Shown here: piece after piece, positions 1-5,839 of the stretch
Layout: each line of letters begins with the position of its first letter
Position numbering within the stretch: position 1 is the stretch's first letter
Assembly: GCA_027009605.1 (NCBI GenBank)
Contig: JALVCY010000137.1
Location: 1-13,780, forward strand
Length of the DNA stretch: 13,780 nucleotides
From: Saprospiraceae bacterium
Lineage (GTDB): Bacteria; Bacteroidota; Bacteroidia; Chitinophagales; Saprospiraceae
Reading direction: 5' to 3'
Program-made: the position numbers and the translations under genes
The notes under the pieces: model-generated
What the model was told of the DNA's origin: nothing
Databases searched by the model: none
The model's input: only the letters and a program-made list of their open reading frames with translations

Positions 1-153
1 CCCCAAAACAAGCTTATCCTAAGCAGGCTTCAAATTTCGCCTTACTCTACGTTGCAAATTCCAACGGGACTCGCTATGCCTAATATTTAGAAGCCATCTA
101 AGGGGGTAGTCAATCCTAAGTTCCGATTTAAAAGTTGTCTCTATCTATAACGC

Positions 154-188
154 AAAAAAAGCCCTTCCGGAAATTTCCGAAAGGGCTT
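154..188 (-). terminator. Intrinsic terminator of atpDC
   Basis: Two 15-base arms (159-173 and 174-188) are complementary apart from one G-U wobble. On the minus strand they are followed by a run of seven U (154-160, partly inside the stem foot). It lies 22 bases past the atpC stop codon, in the right orientation to end the atpD-atpC transcript. Confidence 0.9.
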
Positions 189-210
189 CAATATCATTTT
201 CCTTAACCAA

Positions 211-459
211 TCACTCCGTAACTCCGGAGACCAATAAAGATACCGTGTTATTCAAAACTTCTATAAAACCGGTGGCAATGTTAATTTTCAAAGCTTCCCC
301 GTTTTCCTTGTCCACTCTCACTTCACCTTCGCCTAGGGCAGCCACTAAAGGAGCGTGATTGTCCAAAATTTGGAACAAACCATCCAAACCCGGTAAGGTC
401 AACATCTTTGCCTTTCCTTCATAAATAGGCTTGTCCGGAGATAAAATTGCAATATCCAT
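211..459 (-). CDS. atpC: F1Fo ATP synthase subunit epsilon (short form)
   Basis: The product is 82 residues. It couples the F1 head to the rotating central stalk (gamma and the c-ring) on the cytoplasmic side of the inner membrane. The sequence is the N-terminal beta-sandwich of the epsilon/delta family: an opening MDIAILSPD segment, the FQILDNHAPLVAAL stretch around residues 29-42, and a TGFIEVLNNTVSLLV strand near 63-77. The C-terminal two-helix inhibitory domain found in about 135-residue epsilons is absent. Known Bacteroidota epsilons are often this short, so I do not read it as a truncation. It starts 12 bases after the atpD stop codon, so it is surely co-transcribed with atpD, and a strong terminator follows. 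Lack of the helical domain implies that epsilon-type auto-inhibition works differently here, which is inference. Confidence 0.95.
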   Translation of the reverse strand: MDIAILSPDKPIYEGKAKMLTLPGLDGLFQILDNHAPLVAALGEGEVRVDKENGEALKINIATGFIEVLNNTVSLLVSGVTE

Positions 460-471
460 GCTTTCTTCGTT

Positions 472-1980
472 TTATGCTTCAGCTTCCGCCAATAATTTCT
501 TACCTGCTTCGATGACATCGTTGATATCTCCTTTCAAGTTGAAAGCAGCTTCAGGATACTCATCCAATTCACCATCCATAATCATGTTAAACCCTTTGAT
601 GGTATCTTCGATAGGCACTAACACTCCTTTTAGTCCGGTAAATTGCTCCGCTACGTGGAAAGGCTGAGACAAGAAACGTTGTACACGACGTGCCCGGCTT
701 ACCGCCAATTTATCTTCATCAGACAATTCATCCATACCTAAGATGGCGATGATGTCTTGTAATTCATTATATCTTTGTAGCAAACGCATCACTCTTTGAG
801 CGGTATCATAATGTTCATCACCGATGATAGCTCTGTCCATGATTCTGGAAGTAGAATCCAATGGGTCAATCGCCGGATAAATACCCAAAGAAGCAATCTT
901 ACGAGACAATACCGTCGTGGCATCCAAGTGGGCAAATGTAGTCGCAGGAGCCGGGTCAGTCAAGTCATCCGCCGGTACATATACCGCTTGTACAGATGTA
1001 ATAGAACCCCGCTTAGTCGAAGTAATCCGCTCTTGCATCAATCCCATCTCCGTGGCTAGGGTAGGCTGATAACCTACCGCCGAAGGCATCCGACCCAACA
1101 AAGCCGATACTTCAGAACCAGCTTGCGTAAAACGGAAAATATTATCTACAAAGAACAAGATATCCCGTCCACCGGTTGGATCATTCAAATCCCCATCGCG
1201 GAAATACTCCGCCATAGTCAAACCGGACAATGCCACACGTGCCCGTGCGCCCGGTGGCTCGTTCATTTGTCCAAATACCAAAGTTGCTTTAGAGTCTTTA
1301 AGAGCATTGCGATCGACTTTCGTCAAATCCCATCCCCCTTCTTCCATGCTATGGTTGAAAGCGTCACCGTATCTAATTACGTTAGATTCCAAGAATTCCC
1401 GCAAAAGGTCATTTCCTTCACGAGTACGTTCTCCGACACCGGCAAAAACAGAGATACCTTCATAGGCCTTTGCGATATTGTTCACCAATTCCATGATTAA
1501 TACCGTCTTCCCCACACCGGCACCACCAAACAATCCAATTTTACCCCCTTTCATGTAAGGCTCGATTAAGTCGATGACTTTAATCCCGGTATAAAGCACT
1601 TCCTTGGAAGTACTCAAGTCTTCGTAAATAGGTGGCTCACGGTGAATACTAGCCCATTTGCCGGTATCTACATCTCCTAATCCATCTACGGCTTCTCCTA
1701 CCACATTAAACAGACGACCTTTAATGGCGTCTCCAACAGGCATAGAAATAGGCTTTCCGGTATCAATCACGTCCATATTACGAGTTAATCCGTCTGTTGC
1801 AGCCATTGCAATAGTCCGCACTGTACTTTCTCCAAGGTGACGTTGACACTCCAAGACGATTTGGGAGCCATCTTCTTTATTGATTACTAAGGCATCAAGC
1901 AAGTTGGGCAAGTGACCGCCTTCAAAGCTGACATCAACGACCGCGCCGATAACCTGTTTAATCTTTCCGATATTAGCCAT
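472..1980 (-). CDS. atpD: F1Fo ATP synthase subunit beta
   Basis: The product is 502 residues and is the catalytic subunit of the F1 head, making ATP from ADP and phosphate as gamma rotates. Visible motifs are the P-loop GGAGVGKT at 152-159, GERTREGND at 183-191 with the catalytic glutamate, the Walker B region FFVDNIFRF near 276-284, and ALLGRMPSAVGYQPTL at 293-308. It is somewhat longer than the roughly 460-residue E. coli beta. Part of the difference is an insertion around 208-230 (SMEEGGWDLTKVD) that I recall as common in Bacteroidota beta subunits. The start MANIGKIKQV matches the family N-terminus and lies about 32 bases downstream of the predicted transcription start. The pair atpD-atpC stands apart from atpBEFHAG, as is usual in this phylum. 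No defect is seen. Confidence 0.98.
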   Translation of the reverse strand: MANIGKIKQVIGAVVDVSFEGGHLPNLLDALVINKEDGSQIVLECQRHLGESTVRTIAMAATDGLTRNMDVIDTGKPISMPVGDAIKGRLFNVVGEAVDGLGDVDTGKWASIHREPPIYEDLSTSKEVLYTGIKVIDLIEPYMKGGKIGLFGGAGVGKTVLIMELVNNIAKAYEGISVFAGVGERTREGNDLLREFLESNVIRYGDAFNHSMEEGGWDLTKVDRNALKDSKATLVFGQMNEPPGARARVALSGLTMAEYFRDGDLNDPTGGRDILFFVDNIFRFTQAGSEVSALLGRMPSAVGYQPTLATEMGLMQERITSTKRGSITSVQAVYVPADDLTDPAPATTFAHLDATTVLSRKIASLGIYPAIDPLDSTSRIMDRAIIGDEHYDTAQRVMRLLQRYNELQDIIAILGMDELSDEDKLAVSRARRVQRFLSQPFHVAEQFTGLKGVLVPIEDTIKGFNMIMDGELDEYPEAAFNLKGDINDVIEAGKKLLAEAEA

Positions 1981-2017
1981 GTATATTATATTTTTAGCTG
2001 GTTCTCAAAAAACGGCT

Positions 2018-2049
2018 CAAAGGTACGTTTATTTGTGCTAATCTACAAA
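2018..2049 (-). promoter_or_regulatory. atpD: Predicted promoter of atpDC (Bacteroidota type)
   Basis: On the minus strand TTTG (2046-2049) is followed after 20 bases by TACCTTTG (2018-2025), a full match to the Bacteroidota primary-sigma consensus TTTG / TAnnTTTG. Transcription would start near 2012, giving an A/T-rich leader of about 32 bases without a Shine-Dalgarno sequence. Confidence 0.8.
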
Positions 2050-2200
2050 GAAGTAGTCGTTTTTTTTCGTTTTCTCCAATCGTTACGGTTTTGGGAAGGC
2101 CATAGAGTCCTAATCTCCCTTCCAAGACAATTCCTGCCTATACCTGCCTTGCGGCAAAAAAAAGATATTTGCCGCATTTGTATTTAGAATTTTTTGGGAT

Positions 2201-2276
2201 GGCTTTAGCCGCTTTTTTATATTTTTTTAGGTAACCAAATGGGGCTAAAGCCCCTAATAGTTTTGCTTCTAATCCG
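2201..2276. repeat. 77-bp direct repeat, copy 1
   Basis: It starts GGCTTTAGCCGC, has a T-rich middle, then a perfect palindrome GGGGCTAAAGCCCC (2241-2254), and ends with TAGTTTTGCTTCTAATCCG. A near-identical copy lies at 2400-2476 in the same orientation. The palindromic GGGGCTAAAGCCCC is the type of dispersed intergenic repeat often seen in Bacteroidota. Confidence 0.85.
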
Positions 2277-2352
2277 GCAAAGTAAGCCCAAAGCTTGGCG
2301 CTGAATCTTGCCGGTACTTCTGAATTCATTAGGGCGATGGAGAGCAAGCTTA

Positions 2353-2381
2353 TTTCAGCCAAATAAATTTGGCTGCTACCA
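2353..2381. repeat. Palindromic repeat CAGCCAAAT-AA-ATTTGGCTG
   Basis: Nine-base arms around an AA loop, followed by CTACCA. The same 29 bases occur at 13563-13591 and 13745-13773, where they form the right half of a longer repeat. Here the left half is missing, so this is a partial copy. Confidence 0.85.
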
Positions 2382-2399
2382 AAAACCAAGCTAGACGCC

Positions 2400-2476
2400 G
2401 GCTTTAGCTGCTTTTTTTTGTATTTTCTTGGCAAGTCAATGGGGCTAAAGCCCCTAGTAGTTTTGCTTCTGATCCG
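2400..2476. repeat. 77-bp direct repeat, copy 2
   Basis: It matches 2201-2276 with scattered substitutions, including an exact GGGGCTAAAGCCCC at 2441-2454 and TAGTTTTGCTTCTGATCCG at the end. Its last bases run into the palindrome at 2474-2493. Confidence 0.85.
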
Positions 2477-2493
2477 TTGGTTAAAACCAACGG
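2474..2493. repeat. 20-base perfect palindrome
   Basis: CCGTTGGTT-AA-AACCAACGG: nine-base arms with an AA centre. No U run follows, so it is not an obvious terminator. It overlaps the end of the second 77-bp repeat and lies 17 bases before the MITE. Confidence 0.8.
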
Positions 2494-2510
2494 CAAAGCA
2501 ATGAAAATCT

Positions 2511-2673
2511 GTAACTGTTTAGGAGCCCCTATTTTAAGACAAAAAATAGGCATTTTTGTGTATGTTGAAGCTACAATTTTTGAAGCGTAGTTGGGCTACG
2601 TGAGAAAATTTTAGCAAAAACAGGTGCAAAAAGGGCGTTTTTTGACCAAAATAGTGGGTATCTAAACAGTTAC
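2511..2673. mobile_element. MITE copy 1 (163 bp) with target-site duplication
   Basis: It begins GTAACTGTTTAG and ends CTAAACAGTTAC, perfect 12-bp terminal inverted repeats. Beyond these, the two halves remain imperfectly complementary almost to the centre, where CGTAG-TTGGG-CTACG (2586-2600) forms a hairpin. Both flanks carry the identical 8-mer GAAAATCT (2503-2510 and 2674-2681), the expected footprint of insertion with an 8-bp target duplication. It encodes nothing, so it must depend on a transposase elsewhere. A second copy lies at 5551-5712. Confidence 0.85.
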
Positions 2674-2715
2674 GAAAATCTATCTGACTACTTGTTGACT
2701 TAAGTTTCTGTACAT

Positions 2716-2935
2716 CGGTGTAGCGGTTTAACGGTATAACGGCTAGGCAGGAAAGAAATCTTGCTACTTGAACCTGCCGGCAGCAGGCGGGCGCCGAAGG
2801 CAATGAACAGTCTAGCGCTATAACGGTCTAACAGGTAGGTAGCTAGGAAAACATACCCCTTGAACGCCGAAGGCTCTTGAACGCCCGAAGGGCAAATTGA
2901 ACGCCAAAGGCATTGAACACCAAAGGGTTACAAGA
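2716..2935 (-). repeat. Hairpin array C with CCGTTATACCG module, minus orientation
   Basis: Read on the minus strand, short units of the form TTCAA...[stem]TTC or TTT[stem] are followed by CCTGCCTAGCCGTTATACCG (complement near 2730-2752). Stems are GCC/GGC (2793-2801, 2866-2874 and, with an AAA loop, 2903-2911) and GCCC/GGGC (2883-2893). The same module series occurs on the plus strand at 6565-7013. Confidence 0.7.
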
Positions 2936-3151
2936 AAAATAGATGATTCAACGCTAATAAAACAGAAAAGACTTTGAATAAAGGTAAGCTTTCTTTGCTT
3001 TGGCAAATAAGAATCCAATAACCACGGGCATTTTTGACTATCGAAACTTGAGTTATTGATTTTTTCATACGACTTGTGTTTGTACGGTAGCTTTGCAGAA
3101 AGGGATGCCGACAGCTAGCTATCCGTAATGGAAGGGTTTTAAAGAGAAACC

Positions 3152-3210
3152 AAATAAAATTTTGTGGACTCAAGAACAAACCATTGCACTCGACTTTTCG
3201 GAGTAAACTC
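3152..3210 (-). repeat. Truncated copy of the 89-bp inverted-repeat element
   Basis: On the minus strand it starts GAGTTTACTCCGAAAAGTCG (3191-3210), corresponding to the terminal repeat of the element at 6719-6807. It then shares 32 identical bases with that element (3152-3183 against 6746-6777). The opposite terminal repeat is missing. Confidence 0.75.
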
Positions 3211-3226
3211 AACAGTTGAACACCTA

Positions 3227-3262
3227 TAAAAAAAAGCAGCCGAAAATCGCTCTTCGGCTGCT
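3227..3262 (-). terminator. Intrinsic terminator of the yeeE-like gene
   Basis: On the minus strand, nine G/C-rich pairs (GCAGCCGAA at 3236-3244 with TTCGGCTGC at 3253-3261) close an eight-base loop and are followed by nine U (3227-3235). It lies 41 bases after the transporter stop codon. Confidence 0.9.
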
Positions 3263-3302
3263 CTTACTAAAACAAATTATACTTATATCGTCATGCCCGC
3301 CT

Positions 3303-4907
3303 TTAGGCAAAGGCTTCTTCAGGTACAGGAACCGGAACCGGCACACCATTAATCTCTGTGTCATCTCCCGCAATTTCTTCGATGGTTACTTGAAGGTCTT
3401 CTGTGTTTTTATGTAGCAAATCTTCCTTCGTTAAGCCAATATTTTTACTTCCTTTATTGACAAAATAAACCCAAAGAAGTATCAAGCCTTGCAACCAAAG
3501 GAACATAATAAACTTCTGCATGCTGGGATTGTCAGAGAGTAAAGAATACCATTCTTTTGATTCCCCTAGCGCACCACCTTCCCCAAAAATCATGGTCATC
3601 TTTAGCAAGTGCTTATGCGCATGTGGGAAAAGCGTATAAGGTAAGTAGCCCACCGCAAATCCAATAAATCCAATCAACGTGTTTAAATAGCCCATTCCAA
3701 TACGCATATAAGAACGAATCTCACAGCCAATCAAGGTGACCGCTCCCAAGCCGAGAGAAAATCCACCTAGGAAGTTGCCTATGGTTAATCCTTTCTTTAA
3801 TCCGGGCCCTAATGCCGGAGAGACACCGGTCAGCGTCCATACCAAAAGCAAGAAAGCCGTGAGTAATACCCAACTGGTCGTCACACCTATGATTGGATTA
3901 TAACTTCTCATCAAAGTACGCGTAATTTTAGGTACGCCCATTTTGGCAAACTTATTATCTTCTTTGGTCATCGAACCGGCGACTTCTACGGAGACCAGCG
4001 CACATTCCGTCCCAAACCCACTTTTCGCAAGAGCGACACCCGCCACTGTTCCGGCCAATAAGGTTAGAATCACAAACAACCATCCTTTATCAGAAGGAGA
4101 CCCCCCATAATCTAAGATGGCTCCGTCCGTTGGATTCATGTGCTGTAAATAAATAGGATTGCCCAAAGCGCCCCAGATAGCCGCCCCCACAAACAAAGCA
4201 GAAAAGATTAATCCCACCCAAAATGCCGGATTTTTCTTCCAGCTATATCCTTTTTTGTAGGTGGCTTGTTCGCCGGCATCGGCGTTGCTGACATACTGAA
4301 ATGTTTCTTGGTGCTTAAAGTAATTGGCGAGTCCCAGTTTTTCCATGATAAAAAATCCGGTCGCACCGCCTAAAGCCATAAAGATAATCGAACCGGTAGA
4401 ACGAATCCCCATGACCGGAACACCGCCCATCAAGTGGGTCAACGTACAACCACCCGCCAAACGAGTACCATAACTAAAGAAAGCACCACCAATAAAGGAG
4501 ACCAGCAAAGCTTTTTTGGAGTAGTACGCCCAAGCTCTACTCTCTTTTTCAAAGACGGTTACCAAAAACCCACCCAGTATCATGCCGACAATAGGCCACC
4601 CGATACCCGGTGTAAATACACCGCCACTAGGAATAAATTGGTCACCAACCTTCGCATAGTTGCCATAAAGCTCACTATGAAACCCAAAAATATTATTAAT
4701 AAATACTTCCAAGGTTCGGAACATTCTGCCCAAGTCGGTTGTCACACTAATGGGGAACAATCCGGGCACCTTTCCGACAGCGACCTTGTGTTGCCAAGTC
4801 GCTAAAATAAAAATAATTTGCGCCAAGGTAAACACGATTCCCGCATAAAAATAGGGCCATTGGTTCTTCTTGAGACGCTTGAAAAATGATTGTTTATTTG
4901 TTGACAT
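3303..4907 (-). CDS. YeeE/YedE (TsuA-like) sulfur-compound transporter
   Basis: The product is 534 residues of polytopic membrane protein. The family includes TsuA, a thiosulfate importer, and relatives proposed to move other sulfur species. Family signatures are GTRLAGGCTLTH (Cys154), GFGTECALVSVE (Cys302) and GAVTLIGCEIRSYMRIGMGY (Cys395). In TsuA, conserved membrane cysteines guide thiosulfate through the pore, so these three are the likely equivalents. Hydrophobic stretches recur from about 20 to 480. The protein is much longer than TsuA-type members (about 330-400 residues), with extra loops near 40-100 and 195-275 and a soluble acidic tail (485-534) ending in a PVPVPVPEE repeat. It is divergent from a rhodanese gene, supporting a sulfur role. 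The exact substrate (thiosulfate, sulfide, polysulfide or a selenium analogue) cannot be read from sequence. Confidence 0.85.
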   Translation of the reverse strand: MSTNKQSFFKRLKKNQWPYFYAGIVFTLAQIIFILATWQHKVAVGKVPGLFPISVTTDLGRMFRTLEVFINNIFGFHSELYGNYAKVGDQFIPSGGVFTPGIGWPIVGMILGGFLVTVFEKESRAWAYYSKKALLVSFIGGAFFSYGTRLAGGCTLTHLMGGVPVMGIRSTGSIIFMALGGATGFFIMEKLGLANYFKHQETFQYVSNADAGEQATYKKGYSWKKNPAFWVGLIFSALFVGAAIWGALGNPIYLQHMNPTDGAILDYGGSPSDKGWLFVILTLLAGTVAGVALAKSGFGTECALVSVEVAGSMTKEDNKFAKMGVPKITRTLMRSYNPIIGVTTSWVLLTAFLLLVWTLTGVSPALGPGLKKGLTIGNFLGGFSLGLGAVTLIGCEIRSYMRIGMGYLNTLIGFIGFAVGYLPYTLFPHAHKHLLKMTMIFGEGGALGESKEWYSLLSDNPSMQKFIMFLWLQGLILLWVYFVNKGSKNIGLTKEDLLHKNTEDLQVTIEEIAGDDTEINGVPVPVPVPEEAFA

Positions 4908-4935
4908 AAGGTCTTTTTTTGGTTTCCCTACAAAA

Positions 4936-4966
4936 CAAGGGTATGATTATTCATTTTGAGGACGCA
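4936..4966 (-). promoter_or_regulatory. Possible promoter of the yeeE-like gene
   Basis: On the minus strand TTG (4964-4966) is followed after 20 bases by TACCCTTG (4936-4943), one mismatch from TAnnTTTG. Transcription would start near 4930, about 23 bases before the ATG. Confidence 0.5.
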
Positions 4967-4992
4967 AGTTGGCAAGATTCTCCAACTTAAAT

Positions 4993-5008
4993 TGTGATTG
5001 CGGTCACA
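4993..5008. promoter_or_regulatory. CRP/FNR-family operator, perfect TGTGA-N6-TCACA
   Basis: TGTGATTGCGGTCACA has both CRP-type half-sites intact. Its centre is about 42 bases upstream of the predicted rhodanese start site and about 70 bases upstream of the predicted transporter start site. These are the spacings of class II and class I activation by E. coli CRP. The rhodanese promoter has a good TAnnTTTG box but no TTG box at the usual distance, as expected if it depends on an activator. Which regulator binds, and its ligand, is unknown. Confidence 0.65.
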
Positions 5009-5029
5009 TGATAGTAGTTGAGTGATGAA

Positions 5030-5037
5030 TATCTTTG
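5030..5037 (+). promoter_or_regulatory. Promoter -7 box of the rhodanese gene
   Basis: TATCTTTG matches TAnnTTTG. There is no TTG 19-21 bases upstream; the palindrome at 4993-5008 occupies that place. The start would be near 5042, giving a leader of about 57 bases that ends in an A-rich tract before the ATG. Confidence 0.6.
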
Positions 5038-5098
5038 CCGTACCAAATAAAAAGGATGCTTGGTGTAATGCACAAGTATCTAAAAAAAAGAAAACGAC

Positions 5099-5542
5099 AT
5101 GAAGAAGTTAATTTACAGTTTTTTGGCGATTGACATTGTAATTTTTGCCTTTTTGGCGATGAACGGCGGCTTGAGTGCGCCCAAATATGACCTGAAACCC
5201 GCTGCTTTTAATCAAGCCATCCAAGAAGGAAAAGGAAAATTAATCGACGTAAGAACCGTCGAAGAGTATGAAAACGCCCGAATCCCTAATTCAACTCTAG
5301 TCAACTGGAAAGCAACGGATTTTAAAGATAGAATTCAGCAATTTGATAAAAACGAACCCATTTATATCTATTGCAGAACGGGAATGCGTGCTGCAAGAGC
5401 ACAACGTGCCATGAAAAAAATGGGCTTCAAAGAAGTTTATAATTTGACCGGCGGTATCAAGGCTTGGGCCAAAGAAGGCCTTCCGGTAAAAAGCAAGCCC
5501 GGATACAATATCAATGATAACAATGGCGAAGAAGGTTGTTAA
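5099..5542 (+). CDS. Membrane-anchored single-domain rhodanese
   Basis: The product is 147 residues. Rhodaneses carry a persulfide on an active-site cysteine and transfer sulfane sulfur between donors and thiol acceptors. An N-terminal hydrophobic segment (about 4-21) after MKK predicts an inward N-terminus and a domain outside the cytoplasmic membrane; cleavage after LSA (about 27) is also possible. The domain covers about 32-130 and includes LIDVRTVEEYENARIPNS (48-65), the active-site loop CRTGMR with Cys92, and the NLTGGIKAW motif near 115-123. The tail is hydrophilic and ends in a second cysteine, Cys147. It is divergent from the YeeE-like transporter, so it probably processes or delivers the same sulfur compound on the outer face of the membrane; that is inference. 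The stop codon is followed by a MITE and then by the terminator. Confidence 0.9.
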   Translation: MKKLIYSFLAIDIVIFAFLAMNGGLSAPKYDLKPAAFNQAIQEGKGKLIDVRTVEEYENARIPNSTLVNWKATDFKDRIQQFDKNEPIYIYCRTGMRAARAQRAMKKMGFKEVYNLTGGIKAWAKEGLPVKSKPGYNINDNNGEEGC

Positions 5543-5550
5543 ATAAAATG

Positions 5551-5712
5551 GTAACTGTTTAGGTGCCCCAATTTTTAGGTAGAAAATAGGTATTTTTGTG
5601 GATGTTGACGTAGGGACGCACGGCCGTGCGTCCCTACGTAAGAAAATTTTAGCCAAAACAGGAGCAAAAAGGGCATTTTCTAACAAAAATTAGCGGGTGG
5701 CTAAATAGTTAC
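5551..5712. mobile_element. MITE copy 2 (162 bp) in the rhodanese 3' UTR
   Basis: It starts GTAACTGTTTAG and ends CTAAATAGTTAC (one mismatch in the 12-bp terminal repeat). The arms match copy 1 (2511-2673) along most of their length. The centre differs: a perfect 32-base palindrome at 5608-5639 (half-site ACGTAGGGACGCACGG) replaces the weaker hairpin. Flanks ATAAAATG (5543-5550) and AAAAAATG (5713-5720) agree at 7 of 8 positions, a probable decayed 8-bp target duplication. It sits 8 bases after the rhodanese stop and before the terminator, so it is transcribed with that gene. Confidence 0.82.
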
Positions 5713-5726
5713 AAAAAATGATTCGT

Positions 5727-5761
5727 AAAAAAGCTCTACTGTTTGGTGGGGCTTTTTTTTT
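5727..5761 (+). terminator. Intrinsic terminator of the rhodanese gene
   Basis: Thirteen pairs including two G-U (5727-5739 with 5746-5758), a six-base loop TGTTTG and nine U (5753-5761). The A run at the stem foot means it could also work weakly on the minus strand. The MITE now separates it from the stop codon by 184 bases. Confidence 0.85.
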
Positions 5762-5764
5762 GAC

Positions 5765-5797
5765 AACTTTCCAAAAGTTTTAAACTTTTGGAAAGTT
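5765..5797. repeat. 33-base palindrome
   Basis: Perfect 16-base arms (AACTTTCCAAAAGTTT and its complement) around a single T at 5781. No U run follows on either strand. It lies between two convergent terminators and looks like a dispersed REP-type palindrome rather than a third terminator. Confidence 0.85.
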
Positions 5798-5818
5798 CAG
5801 AATATCGAATAATAAAGC

Positions 5819-5839
5819 AAAAAACTCAACTCAGTTGAG
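5819..5839 (-). terminator. Short terminator overlapping the NRDE stop codon
   Basis: On the minus strand CTCAAC-TGA-GTTGAG (5825-5839) is followed by six U (5819-5824). The last codons and the TGA stop (5826-5828) are part of the hairpin. The stem is only six pairs, so efficiency is uncertain. Confidence 0.5.

Larger units (their letters stand above)
2050..3226. other. Gene-free, repeat-packed intergenic region
   Basis: I find no credible gene between the atpD promoter and the transporter terminator. The open frames here are composed of repeat sequence and contain no recognisable domain. From left to right it holds a 77-bp unit in two copies, a 28-base palindromic repeat shared with the right end of the window, a 20-base palindrome, a MITE, an array of short hairpins in minus orientation, and one end of a second small element. 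About 200 bases (2940-3150) show nothing I can name. Confidence 0.7.

Noticed and set aside
1..153. Possible gene end at the left edge
   Set aside because: No open frame of useful length and no recognisable RNA or repeat; I can only say that it is unassigned.
796..1500. Plus-strand open frames antisense to atpD
   Set aside because: They lie wholly inside a highly conserved gene and show no protein family features.
2793..2911. Spaced short repeats suggesting a CRISPR array
   Set aside because: Units are of uneven length and the repeats themselves vary in sequence; there are no constant repeats with unique 30-base spacers and no cas genes nearby.
2138..3212. Several minus-strand open frames of 66-98 residues between atpD and the transporter
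   Set aside because: They are translations of palindromic and hairpin repeats. None has a plausible start region or recognisable motif. The frame starting near 3065 (MKKSITQ...) looked most gene-like but has no family match that I recognise.
3216..3416. Plus-strand open frame of 66 residues
   Set aside because: It covers the transporter terminator and the antisense of its C-terminal tail.
5297..5686. 129-residue minus-strand open frame across the rhodanese gene end and MITE copy 2
   Set aside because: It is antisense to the rhodanese active-site region and runs through the non-coding element.
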